From Hydractinia symbiolongicarpus (lineage: Eukaryota > Cnidaria > Hydrozoa > Anthoathecata > Hydractiniidae), in contig NC_079887.1 of the NCBI RefSeq assembly GCF_029227915.1, positions 14,880,001 to 14,944,000 on the forward strand: a stretch of 64,000 bases of DNA, in the 5' to 3' direction. Both the position numbers and the translations under genes were made by a program. A model generated the notes under the pieces. The model had not been told where the DNA came from, searched no databases, and saw only the letters and a list, made by a program, of their open reading frames with translations. Below, in pieces: positions 23,962 to 36,367 of this stretch (its first letter is position 1; each line of letters starts with the position of its first letter).

Positions 23962-25776
23962 CACTGCAAATAGTGACAGCTCGTAAGATACTTTAGATTC
24001 AGAATCATTAACGAGTGATTTAACGTTAGAATAAAGGTATGTGCGTCCTGCTATCTGATTTCTAAAAACTGCATTTCATTAAACAAGGAGTTCGAGTCAG
24101 TACGAAGTGTTTTGTGATTTTAAGTGAAAACAATGCTACTTGGTCATTCCCCTTCATCATAAAAGATCCCATGACACATTCATTGGTTTTATATAGAAGT
24201 GGTAATTTATAAAATTGATTTTATGGAAATATCAAATTATGAAAGTGAAAGGGGTCATTTGTAAAATTTCTTTCCGTTGATTCCTCAAGTTGTTGATGCA
24301 AAATATTCTTTCCTTTGAAGTATATATACAATGGCCATGTTTTTATTTATAGTTACCCATCCTTACAAAGTATAGTACAACAAAAGAGCTCTGGGAATGC
24401 GATTGGACAATTGTAGACTATGCAAGTGTAAAATACGATAGTAACGTGTCTGTCTGTAATTCGTAAAACTAGCCCTATACAAATAACAACTATTTGCTCA
24501 ATGTGATCCTATATTCAAATAAAGTGGTTGCGAGATAAACTCAGGGTGACTCGCATAACATATCAAAGCACGACTTTTCATTTTCTCAGACTTTTGCAAT
24601 CTCAGACATATATATAAACCGTGTTATGAAATTAAGAAAACCACATTTCCTTTCATGCTGTATCGCGTATTTAACTAATCTTGTTACAAAACACACATAC
24701 TAATATTATTAAGTTAATTTACAGTTCCAGTAGTTGTAAGTACTATAATTTAGATATTTTGACACGATGAAAATGTATCGCGATTGGGAGAAAGTCGCAT
24801 GGCATTTGAAATTTAAAAAGGACGAGAGGCACGTCGGGCCTAAATCTTTAGTTTATTCTCCTTCTCTTTTTTATGCTTCTAGCCTAACAATATTCGAAAT
24901 CAAGTTAACATAACCCAAAAATGTTTCACAAATTTTTTGCATCCTTGAAAACCATGCAAATATCTTGTCGTGGCGATGGGAGCTACTAAACGTGTTATCT
25001 GACTCGAAATGAATGGCGATTAAAGATTTGTCTTTATAAGCATATCAATTTATGTTGTTAGATAACGATTCTTTTATTCTTACGTAAAATTAAAATCCAG
25101 AAATTTTAGACTTCCTACTAATAATACAAGCAATTCAAAAGACCAAAGTCCAACTTCCTTGTCATCAACTAGTGTGTATCGTCATGTGCAATCTTTTTAG
25201 ACTGATTTGGATGACAAAATTCTGTTACTATTTTAAGCTTAGAAATGTTTATGCTTTTGAAATATGCGTTTAGTTTAGGTGGCGCGGAATAGTCCTAAAA
25301 AACTTTAAATATTGATTAAAGAGAATTAAAAGGACAAGATGTTTATTTTTTTTAACTTGCATGCAACAGACCATGTTCCGCATTTCATAATTGTTTTGAT
25401 TTCATTTTGAGAACAATGGGCGCACTTTTATACAGGTAAAAAAGTATCGCCGCTTAGAAGAGCTAACTGTCTAATTTCGACGACTTAGACCTCAAAATGG
25501 CAGATACATGCTACGGTACTCGTAAAAGGGCCGTTAATAATGATTAAAGATTTTTTGGGTAGCGTTAGATCTAAGAGGAACCGGAATTGAATTTTACCTA
25601 TATATTTTAACTCTTTTACTAATTTTAGGCGAATATTTTCTTTTTGGATGGGTTTCTCAAATTACTGTGGTCTGTTGTTTATATTTTCAACCTGTAGAAA
25701 TGCTTGCGCATGTGAAAAAACCCTCAAACATTGTCAAGTCACATATGGCTGAATAAATAAAAATTTAAGATTAACA
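23962..25776. other. Non-coding stretch with part of a dispersed repeat
   Basis: No gene seen. 24974-25190 resembles 35622-35890 in the same orientation (shared GGAGCTACTAAA, then CAAAGTCCAACTTCCT and TCATG words at similar spacing), so a diverged dispersed repeat is likely. Confidence 0.4.
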
Positions 25777-25893
25777 TCTATATTATAGTACCCGTATACG
25801 TCTGTCCGTCCGTCCGTCTGTCTGTCACGCAAAATGGTAGCTTAGCTGCGCAGGTAGTGAGATGCACGCAATGCGGTATAAAAAGGACGGGCG
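25777..25893 (+). repeat. Dispersed GTCTGTCCGTCCG repeat, copy 1
   Basis: It begins TCTATATTATAGTACCCGTA, then a short (GTCCGTCT)-like run, then CACGCAAAATGGTAGCTTAG and GCAATGCGGTAT. About 115 bp match the reverse complement of 51541-51687 almost base for base. No coding; element class unknown. Confidence 0.7.
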
Positions 25894-28800
25894 AACCCGT
25901 ATCCCATAATGCAATTAGTCATAGCACATGTTCTTATTATTCCTGTCTTAGAAAGTCTTTCAAAAAAGATATCAAAGTTTTTTCTTAGTCTCACAAATGC
26001 CAACTGAAAGTTTACCTGTTGTGACAATATACGAGGTCTGCTGTTAACATGTCTCCTTACATATTCGGCAAACTTACTTTTTATAGAAGCAACATCTATT
26101 TATAGTTTTTTTATTTTTTCTCAAAGTTGCATTCAATTTTCATAACCAGCCTTTCATAACCAGTATATTGGGTACTATAAATAATCAATGTCTCGCTGTC
26201 ACAGTTTCTGCGGCTAGTAAAAGCAATTTGATCGAGTCCTTCACACATGGCGGGGACGATGTCTTTTGGTTGTTTATGTTTTTTAACACTTGACTTTAGA
26301 AGTTTTATTTCAAACTAAGTTATTATTTGTTCACCCTGGAACTATATTTTATGGTGATTAAATCTTTTAAGAAGCATTATTTATCAATTATCAACAAAAT
26401 GTGGTAACGTGTGATTAGATGAAGCTGATTTTATCGTGATATACTGACACAAGACAATCTAGCCGAATTAGCTAGCTAGCTTTTATATTTTACAACTCTA
26501 GTACCTCTTTGGGAAAAAGTGTGAGTCTTAGATTGTGGCATGTAGCTAGTTATATGTTCAATAAGGAAACAAAACTAAAGCTAGCTTAACTGGCTAGCTA
26601 AGTATAAAATATGTTTTCAATGTTGGCTGAATGATTTTTTTATAAGTAACCCAGCAATATTAGGTTTAAAATTGGGTCAAAATTAACATAATGCTTAGCC
26701 ATCTTCAGTTCTTTTAACTACGTTACGATATGATCCCTTCCCTTCCCTCAGCTAGCAACTTTCCCAGTTAACAATGGTTTTCTAGAAGCAATATATACTG
26801 CATTTAAACAGCAATATAATGTGATCCTAAGGATCAAGGTCTGGTTCACATTTCCTGAACTGTGTTGGTAAAATAAAGGTGTTAGGTTCTAAAAACAATT
26901 ACCTAAGAAGCTTGTATTCAGAAAGACCTTAGCAATTTAATGCTTGGCCCAAGAGAAAGATTAATCTACTATCACTTAAATGTGTTACATATGATATACA
27001 GTAGCATTAGCCATTCAATAATAACGTAGCACCCAAATTAGTCATTTGTTTACGATTCCCTACCTCTTGTAACCCATCGTAACAAATCTAGTACCACACA
27101 CACACCTTTCTACGTAATATTTCAAATTTAAAGACCTTGTCTATTCATTTCCATATGCATTCTATACCAAAGGCAAACTAGTGTTCTAATATAAGAAAAA
27201 AGATATATCAGAGCCATATATTTAGCACACAAGATGACATTTTTGGTACTTTTGTGTAAGTCCAGAGACAAGATAGCCAGGAGACCCAGCATCATTTTTC
27301 TCACCACCGGGAAATCGGAGTAGTCGGGTGGGAAAAATTACTTATTAATTTTGTTTGACAAAAACTCATTTTATTAACCTCAAAGAAAGCTTAGTTAACT
27401 AGGCTAGAGGCAAGAAACAAATTCAAAAACACTAAAATAACAAAAAATATCCGACATACATAAAAACTAAAGTTTCGTACAGTGCGTAACAAAAATGATT
27501 ATACCCCACTCCTCAGGCATTATGTAATTATTGAATGGCCCCTCTAGCTAGCTACATAAATTTCTTTGGTTTGTACATTTTCAGCTGTAAATCCTTTTTG
27601 TTGTGTTTTCACACACAAATTTTGTTTCGAAACGTGACATTTCTCTACCTATGATTGGTGTGGCTAAATTTTGCACAAGTGTGACGTTTCTGCTCGCTAG
27701 CTATACATGATAGACCAACAAAATTTGTTAAGCAGTCACATTAGATAATTAGATGGAAGACGCATTTAGCTGGTCTGACTAAAACTAAACTTTCAGAAGA
27801 GCACTCGTTTTTTTAAGTAAAAAAATGAATAAAAAATAACATTTTTTTTATTTAGTAATGGCTTATGCCTGCCTATCTACAAGTTAGCAAGATTAGCTAG
27901 CTAACTACATGTCATGTTTTTTACACAGCTTTAAAAATGTCAATAACGGAAATCTGCCAAAATAACATATTTCATAAAAATATTTACTGTTTAGCTCACC
28001 GTTTTTTAGTCAATCTTTTTGCAAACATTTCTCATAATCTTCCAATGTTTTTGTAACAAATTCGCCATCTTTATAACAAAATGTTGCATACATTAGACGC
28101 CCGAATAAATTATCTATATCGGATGTAAGCCAATTGCATTACAGAACTCACCAGCCTGTACCAGGGGTAATTTCGCCGCCCGCCTCGATGTCAGAAAGGC
28201 AAAAAACCATGGGGACGAGGTTGATTGGGAGGAAAAATTATATCAGTCTTTGCAAAAGGTTTCCAACATATAGCTAATCACAGGAAGATTGTTTTTTTAT
28301 CCACATGTTTTATCCGACTATACCATGTCTTTCTAGCTACCAATATCTTTTGGAAACTTGAAAAAACTAATAGAAGATGAAATACGATGACTTTAGCAGA
28401 CCTATGCTATCGACATTGCTACACTCAACTTATGAAAAAACCTCATTTTCATGTTTACGCAATTACATCATTCTGAATTTATTATTTTTATTTTTATTAA
28501 GTATTGCATGCGTACGAAATATGTTGCGTTACATCCAAACAAGTTGCAATGGATGCGAAACTGATATTAATTGGAGCAGTTAATGAAGGCGAACGAAGTA
28601 TTTTAATGTCTTGTTGATCAAACCAAATTGTTCAACAAGCAGCGCACGAAACATATTTCCTAACATTGGTTCTCGTCACACTGGATTTAAACTTGCCATT
28701 AATTAACAGTTAATAAAGATAAGGACAGAGTATTTTAATTTCTTAAAAACTGTTTACGTTTGTCGTGGTTGAAGAAAAGATATCAAACTCGTAAATTTCA

Positions 28801-30096
28801 GGTAAGAGTTTCATCTGCTGCATTTTCTGCGCGTTTTAAAACATATCGTGAAGACATAGAAAGTTTTGTTATGTTGCTCGTAAGATTTGTCATGTAACGA
28901 CATCGTGAATTGGTGAATTGAAATAATAGCTATATACAACTCTGTTTGTTTACACAAACAGATTTTTATAACATGCTGCATTAGTATCAGTTAATCGAAT
29001 AGGCGGGAAAAAGTTGAAAAAAACTAGATCCAGTTGTAGTGTATCACTTTCTAATCGGATCGCAATTTTAACCCATTTTTCCGCACTTTATAATCCCAAA
29101 TCTATCGTAATTTGTAATCCTTTCAAGATGTTATTGTTATCCCTGTCCTGTCGCATCAAAAAGACAAAGTTCTTGAGTCTTGAGTTATTCACAAGAAACT
29201 TCTGCGCAGGCTTTTATGTTTAAAAAAAAGATGTGTAAAACATATTAATGTAACAAAAAATGGAAAAGAAAAAAACAGTGACTAAAAAAGAATATGAGAT
29301 AAGTGTTACTTTGTTGTACGTTGTTACACACGTTGTTGTACAAAACCTTTCTCTTTTATATGTACGAAGTAGCCAGTATTTATACCTTTTATTAGAAATA
29401 TATTCGTTTAAAAGAAGATGAAGGTTATCAAAGTACCGATGTGACAGGGTGGGGTGTCAAAGTGGACAGGTTGAGGGATAACAAAGTGTGACATGAAAGG
29501 ATTGCAAACTGCGATAGTTTTGGGATTACAAAGTGTGGTGTGATTACAAAGTGATACACTATATCTACCAACGAGAATATTTATATTTAGTCACAAACTT
29601 CAAACTTCTTCGAGTTTTTCTAATTTTTCACTAAACATTTTTTTGAAAGTTGTACCACAGTAGCCTTCGTATTATTTATTTATTTATTTTTTAAATGCTG
29701 GTTAGTGGTATAATCAATTTCACATACTGCGTAATTTTTGTTAGGTTGAAGTTTTGTTTAGCTAAGATAAAAGATAGCGTTTTAGTTTTCCATAAATTAT
29801 TTTGCAAATAGCACAAACAAAATAGAAGAAAAACGGTCAATTAACTTTTTTCTCGTGACAGTCAGAAAGAAGGAAATATAAAAATACACCTTATGGTGGT
29901 AATGCACGAATCAAAGAAATTACCCTTTCAATAAAAAAATGCAACTTAATTACGGCGTGAGATCGTTTCTAATTTAAGTTGCGTGACAGACATTTTGATC
30001 ATAAATTTTGTCATGCCTTAATACATTTGTATATTATTAGAACATATATATTATTGTACTATATATTATTGTAATATATACTTCTCTAGGTTTAAC
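25894..30096. other. Large non-coding stretch, AGCTAGCT-rich part
   Basis: No supported exon. From about 26460 to 28340 the word AGCTAGCT or close variants recurs repeatedly. Two short segments (27290-27350 and 28170-28245) share the pattern of a G-rich block ending GGGAGGAAAAATTA / GGGTGGGAAAAATTA. At 29440-29560 the phrase ATTACAAAGTG is repeated. Apart from these, AT-rich. Confidence 0.4.
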
Positions 30097-31105
30097 ATGA
30101 AAAATATGCTAGCTTTTGCATTCATCTTATATTTTACAAGCCAAGTAATTGCAGAAAACGTAAGTAGATTAACTTCACCACAAAACCTAAATTGCTTAAT
30201 TTTGCTTTTAATATGCTCATTTTGAAAACTTTGTGATCAGCGACAAAATGTTTCTCCTCTTAGTCAGTATTTGTTATGATGAAATGCACGGATGATTGCT
30301 TATCTACCTGATCTTATTCCATTGATAGATCACGGCGACCCTGCAAGTTCAATTTAATTCTACCGATCATGAAAATCCTGCACCATTAAACCAAACATTA
30401 ATCCGTGGTACGTACGCTATTGATGCATTCATTGCAGCCAATAACACACCATGCTACAACTTTGTGTATACTGTTTCGAAATTTGGAGCTTTCATTCCTG
30501 AAGTCTGTGATGTGAAACAGAACAATGGATCCTATTGGTTTTTCTATATCAACAACATACGTTCTTCTGTTGGTGTTTCCTGCTACGAAGTAAAAGACAA
30601 CGATGTATTAACCTTGCGTTATGAGAAGTATGTACCAAATACGCATCAAGGAATGATGAGCTCCCAAAATGTTACGACAACACTACAAGTTGAATTTGTC
30701 TCTATTGATCACCAAAATCCTCCGCCTCAAAACCTAACGATCGGTCGTGGAACATTTGCCATTGATGCATTCATTGCAGCCAATAACACACCATGCTACA
30801 ACTTTGTGTATACTGTTTCGACGTTTGGAGCTCTCATTACTGAAGTCTGTGATGTGAAACAGAACAATGTATCCCATTGGTTTTTCTATATCAACAACAC
30901 ACGTTCTTCTGTTGGTGTTTCCTGCTACGAAGTAAAAAACAACGATGTTTTAACCTTGCGTTATGAGAACAGTTCTTATGCGGTCCCTACAACAACCCCT
31001 GCAGCTACAGCAACCACTGCAGCTACCACAACTCCTTCGCGAGCCAGTAAACTGTCGTTTTCCTATCTTTTTTGTTTACTTTGCTTTCTTTTCGCACAGA
31101 TATAA
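30097..31105 (+). CDS. Secreted/GPI-anchored protein with two DUF4430 domains
   Basis: Two exons, 30097-30159 and 30329-31105, GT..AG and in phase; 279 aa. Exon 1 is a signal peptide (MKNMLAFAFILYF..., ending about VIAEN). Exon 2 holds two tandem domains of 114-residue spacing. Each has a Cys in NNTPCYNF, a Cys in EVCDVKQNN, the segment WFFYINN, GVSCYEV and a final NDVLTLRYE. This is the DUF4430 / transcobalamin C-terminal-like fold, where the WxFYIN and DGD-like turn are typical. A Thr/Ala/Pro-rich spacer and a hydrophobic tail (LSFSYLFCLLCFLFAQI) suggest GPI anchoring at the cell surface. In cobalamin carriers this fold helps to close over the ligand; here the ligand is unknown. The two domains are almost identical in DNA. 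Confidence 0.88.
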
Positions 31106-33137
31106 CGTTACAACTTTAGTAGCTAACTACTTGTTTATATTTAAAGAAGTTGTATAGTCATATGTATTATTTAGCTACAATCCTGCATAAAATCCATTGT
31201 AGAAATCACGTATTAATTTATAAGTTTTACCTTTCTGTAAACAAATAGTGATAAAAATCAAGATCCGTCTATAATATTCTAAACAACTATCTTCTTAACG
31301 TGTTAGCTTTCTGAAGCTGAAAGATTCTAAATTATAGTCTTTTTTTTGTACATTGCATAAGCCGGTAGAGCGGTAACACCAATTCTAATATCTTACGCCT
31401 TATACCTATATACATGCATGTTTCTTTTGTGTACGTAAAAATAATTTTGTATGAATATATAACATTCACTTTTACCTTTTCTAAATATGCAATACTCTTT
31501 CTTAACTTTGTCGCCAAGAAGAATATCACGCGAGCAAAGCTAATGTATTTTAAAAAAACTTGATTAAGAGCAGACATTAACAAAAAAACATCAATAGAAC
31601 ATACAAACTAAGCAAGCAAATCATTTGGTGAAAGCGAATTTAGTTTTAAACACTACAATCCTCCTTAATATATGATTGCAATAATTTTCCCACAAATAAG
31701 TAATAGAGCAAACAAAAAATGGGAAATGTAAAGTTTTAGCCTTTTTTGACAATTGCAATTATGGCCTTGTTTTGAATTTTTAGCAATAAATAAACTTGTA
31801 ATGCGTTAACCAATTCAAGTTAATTTAAAGGCGCACAAAAATAATTACCTTTGGCACATTGCATTGTACACTAGGTATGTCTGCAGCTACACGAAATATT
31901 TTACGTGTTTTTCGAGCACAATATGCGGCTGATAATAAAGAAGATGTTGATTGAATTGCTAAAGATTTTGTTTTAGTCTCGTAAAAAATTTCATTTTTTT
32001 AAGAACTTATCATATTATAAGGTTTAAGGTTTATTATGAAAGAAAAAAAATCTAAGACAGATCCAAAATCTACTCTTTCCTCAGTAAGTTTTTGGCAACA
32101 CCCAGGTCGACATGATCACACTTAATCTAATTTATACGATCGTGCTTAAATACTAAATTTAACAATAAAAATAAAATCGTACAATAGAACTGTCGAAATA
32201 ATTCTAAAGGCATAGACTTCCGTGTTATTGAAAATGACATTCACGCTCAATTAATAAACCCTCCATCAGAGTGAGGATAAAATCATTATGCTCTGCTGCA
32301 AGCACTGAAAGTTTGCGAAACGTTTCTGAAGAGTGAATACAAAACATCAAATTGTACGAGAACAGAAGTGGCTTGAGGACGAAGTTTAGCACGTTTACCT
32401 GTCAGTGCAGAAATACCTAGATGCTCAGACGTACGGACTTTTAAAAAAAACATTGATGTTAAGCTTATATTCTTTTTCATGACAAGGCTACGTAGCTACT
32501 TTCCCTTTAAGGACAGAATGCCTAATTTATTACGTTCCGGACTTGTTTACTGTTTTAAATGTAGTGTCTAAAACGTCACTTACTATTGCCAACAAAACGC
32601 CATTTTGACACCCCATTACAACACTCTCAACGTAAAGGTACTGGGAACTAATTTGTTCCCTCACCTTGCAAAAAAAGTGTAACAAACAAAGGTATCATTA
32701 TTTTAGAGACACAAAATTCGATATTGTGATATTAGCTACAAACTCACTACATGTTTTAAAGGCATTGGAAGCTAAATTTATCCAACTCTCACACAGTAAG
32801 AAGAAATTAATATCACCATAGCAACGCATTGTACTCTTAGTACCAAACGTATTTTCGTCGATTCGGGCGACGTTCAGTAATGCCTTATTACCACGCCCAA
32901 CAACAATATAGAGGCATGTAATAATAAACCTAAGTCGATTTGTAAGCGGTACGTGACACCTAAATCGCTATTCTAATTGGTTGAAATCAATATTACCATA
33001 GCAACAGCGTGCACTTACTTTTTTGACTCAAAATCTTAAACTATAATACACTGTTGAACAGCCTAAGGAAACGCCTACAACAAAATGTGCAGCATTTGCA
33101 CTTTTAGCCATGTCCTCTCAAATTAGCCGTAACATGC
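31106..33137. other. Non-coding stretch
   Basis: AT-rich DNA downstream of the DUF4430 gene, with its 3' UTR. No gene, RNA or clear repeat was recognised. Confidence 0.4.
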
Positions 33138-33297
33138 TTTAAAAGAGACCTAAGTACAAAGTTGCACTCAATCTTAGAAACTGATTATAACCCATATCAA
33201 AATAACAACAACTATAAAAGAGACCTAAGTACAAAGTTGCAATCATTCTTATAAATTGATTATAACCCATATCAAAATAACACCAACTATAAAAGTT
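33138..33297. repeat. Two-copy ~79-bp tandem duplication
   Basis: AAAAGAGACCTAAGTACAAA...GATTATAACCCATATCAAAA recurs at a spacing of about 79 bp with a few mismatches. Non-coding. Confidence 0.75.
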
Positions 33298-33419
33298 ACA
33301 TTACGCTTTTTCAAAAAAATGCGAACAACAAACGACTTTTTACCTATATATAGCAACACATGATTTCTAATCGACCTCTTTCACTCAAGCACCTGTTGTA
33401 GAGAGATCTTTTCAGTATC

Positions 33420-33783
33420 TACAATCCTGGACATAATATTATAGGAAAAGGCTGATTTTTTGGCTATTTCTCAAACTGGCCAAATGGAATCGCCTTGTCA
33501 AAAGTTTCGCTTTGGGAGATGTGTAGGCCAGGTAAATAGTGTCGAAAATGGCAGTTTCCTCTATGTCCGCATTTCGGAACAATCCACACGACGGCCCGCT
33601 AAGGTGCTAAGATTCGGGGAAACGGGGTGTGCTGACGTCAGCAAAAATTAGTATGGGTTAAGAATTCGAAACTAACCAAATAACCTAAGTCCGTTTGCGA
33701 TCATTGACAAGTGTTTATAACTGCTTGTGGGACGAACTATGAAATTCGGCCCTCTTTTCCAATAAATTAAGTCCGGGATTGTA
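33420..33783 (+). mobile_element. MITE with TACAATCC...GGATTGTA ends (family M1, copy 1)
   Basis: The termini TACAATCCTGGACATAAT and ATTAAGTCCGGGATTGTA are inverted over about 18-25 bp; TA may be the target duplication, as in Tc1/mariner elements. The interior contains TGACGTCAGCAAAAATTAG and CTAACCAAATAACCTAAGT, words also found at 44.7-45.0 kb and, reversed, at 49051-49389. No transposase. Confidence 0.7.
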
Positions 33784-35079
33784 GTCACGCATAATGATTC
33801 ACAATGATCTTTTAGATTTGCTTCATTTAAGCAAAGATAACAACAAGGTGGATTAAGAAAAAAGAAAGAATATTGATCCTACTAAATGATGAGAATACTT
33901 AAGCCAAGCTATAACCCACAACCACGAGCTATTGATTAGTCCGTGCTAGGCGGGACCGAAAACTCCGATGACAGTACAATAAATTATTCAGTTACTTTTT
34001 TGTAAAAGAAAAAAAAACACACAGATTGGTAGACCAGAGCAAAGTAACAACAAATTCGATCGAATAAAATTGAAATAATTCTTGTGAGAACATGAAAACA
34101 TATTATATTGAGGAATCAATCAATAAATAATTAGAATGTTGAATGTACGATGGAGAAAACGAGAGAGAATAACACATTCATTATCACAAGCAAAAGAGTG
34201 TTTTGTAGCACACATGACAGGAGTGCGATAAGCTGTATTCTCTCTTTTTCATTTACACCGGTGTGTAATTAATTGTGGCTTAACCCGGTGTTTTGACGCC
34301 AAGTCCCACGGCTAGTCGCTATAGCAATAGCCGTTGTATAAAGTGATCGACGATTATGTAAAAAAGCAATATTCATCCTTTGTGTATTTGTCTCATGTTT
34401 TTAGTGAATTATCGTTTCGTTCCGCCATTTATCAACAAATCACTAATTTATTTTCACGCATATTAGCCATTCAATTAGTTTTTGTTTCTCTAGGGTTTTA
34501 TGTAGCATTGTTTCTGTACCTTGTCAAACTAGTTTTTATATCATTTTTTTTCTATATTAGGCCTACGTTTTTTCTCGTTTTTCGTTCAGTCACTATTTGA
34601 CTATGAAGTAGTCGAATCAATCAAGTTTCAATTTTTCTCACTGGCTCACTATTCCAGCGCACACTCTTGGCCAGTTGGTAGGTTTTTCGTGTTTTTCTTG
34701 TTTGTCTCTTTTCGCTTTTTGCAGGTTTTGTGTGTGTCTTTGCCCTTTCAGTGTTTGCCAGGCCTTTAGGTTAGTTAATCCTTGTAATCATTATAATATT
34801 TTTAGTTTGAACATTACATTACACGATCATCATCAAAACTGTGTTGTGTGTGTTGTGAACAGAGCCCCCACGTCCGTGCGAGTGGACCTACACGCTGTCT
34901 GTCTTTCGCCGAAAACCTAATAAGGAATGATTAATCGTCTTAAGATTTTAGAATCCAAATTTTCGTCTGTATGTCTGTAAATATTATTCACGAACTTTGC
35001 ACTATCAATAACTTCATTCTCAATTATATAATTAAACAGCCTTGTGCCAGAATCCCCCTAAATCTGCTTTCTTCTTCAA
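33784..35079. other. Non-coding stretch
   Basis: No coding or RNA gene recognised; short open frames have no motifs. Confidence 0.4.
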
Positions 35080-35146
35080 TGGATATTGGTAGCTTAGTTG
35101 CCCGTCTCGACGTTTATAAGGCCGTGGGTTTGATCTCCACATAATT
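35080..35146 (+). repeat. tRNA-like SINE head (A and B box)
   Basis: TAGCTTAGTTGCC resembles a pol III A box. GTGGGTTTGATCTCCAC, about 30 nt later, is a B box inside a 5-bp stem with 7-nt loop, exactly like a tRNA T arm. The acceptor and anticodon stems do not close, so this is not a functional tRNA gene; a tRNA-derived SINE or tRNA relic fits better. Confidence 0.55.
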
Positions 35147-36309
35147 ACGGTCGTTGTCTAATTGGACAGAATTTTGTAGCTCAAAAGAAAGGCTCTAAAC
35201 ACTTTAAAGCTGCCCCTGTCTTCTCTCCAGAAAACAACGACATCCCTCCAAACTACAGAAAACAGCTGACATCCCTCCAAACTAACCACATAAAATATAA
35301 ATGTCTAAAAAAGCAATGAAAGCTGATAAAAGATTTTACATAGCCTGTAGAAAGAATAGATACAACATATTAAACACTTATAAGGTAATCAAGCGCTGTA
35401 GACAAAAACCCTTTTAATTTCTTCAAGTCGAACCAACTATGAGGTTAGATAACTTGACCACAAGCTTATCTAATATTGTCTAGCTTGCTTGAAGAACGGC
35501 CGGTAATCGAAAAAAAAACAGCATTATTTGCGGGGTTGAAGGCTGGCCACTGTCAAGGCTATTTCGTTTCGTTTTCTTGGTATAAAAAGAGACAATGAGC
35601 GCTGGGAGCGATATTGGGCACTATGGAGCTACTAAATGTTTTTTCTCATTAAAAATGAATCGCTACTAGATATTTGTGCTTACAATCCTATCACTCTATG
35701 GTGTCGGACGTCATTTTATTAAGATTTTAATTTTCTATTCATATATGAAACCAAATCTCAGACGTTTCAAATTTCCCTTTGAAATTTGATAATAAGGCTG
35801 AAAGTTTCATTTTAAGTCCAAAGGATGCAGGCGATAACTGCCAGAGATCAAAGTCCAACTTCCTGGTCATAAGAGAGTGCTGTTTCATGCATTTGTGAAT
35901 CTAGAAATGGTAAAACACGCGAGTCTTTCGTTGGGACAAAATATAGATATCTAGTGAGTCAATCTTTGCTATCGACGTCCTTATATCCTAAATCTTTAAG
36001 GACAAATCAAAAAGGAAAATTTGGTCTTGTTCACTATTTCTATGTACTTCCATTTCCCTATTGTATAATTCTAAAATAAAAAGATGCGATTGACTCAAAG
36101 TCTGGCGCGTTGCATTGTGGTTATTAAATTCGGTTTGTAATTACAAGTTCCGGTCTACAGCGCGGGCACGTTTAGCAAGCGCCTTAACCACAGCTACGTA
36201 TCAACCCATGCCATGTAAGGGAAATTGGGTAGGTATTGCAGGTGTATACCTAATGTATACACTCAGAGCACAGGACTCACATTGATAACAGTGTGAAGCA
36301 GCTATCCTG
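35147..36309. other. Non-coding stretch with dispersed repeat copy
   Basis: 35622-35890 is the second copy of the diverged repeat seen at 24974-25190. The rest holds no recognised gene. The last ~100 bases are the promoter region of the small secreted-protein gene that follows. Confidence 0.4.
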
Positions 36310-36317
36310 TATAAATA
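36310..36317 (+). promoter_or_regulatory. TATA box (TATAAATA)
   Basis: TATAAATA lies 51-58 nt upstream of the ATG at 36368, placing a start site near 36340. That leaves a short 5' UTR, as expected for a strongly expressed small secreted protein. Confidence 0.5.
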
Positions 36318-36367
36318 TAGGAAGTGGCAGTGCTGTCACCGTTAAATAAAGTCTTTTTTTTTAGAAA

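Noticed and set aside
36150-36206. tRNA-like A-box sequence on the - strand (TAGCTGTGGTTAAGGCGC)
   Set aside because: The A-box match is fair, but no B box or cloverleaf follows; not enough for a feature.
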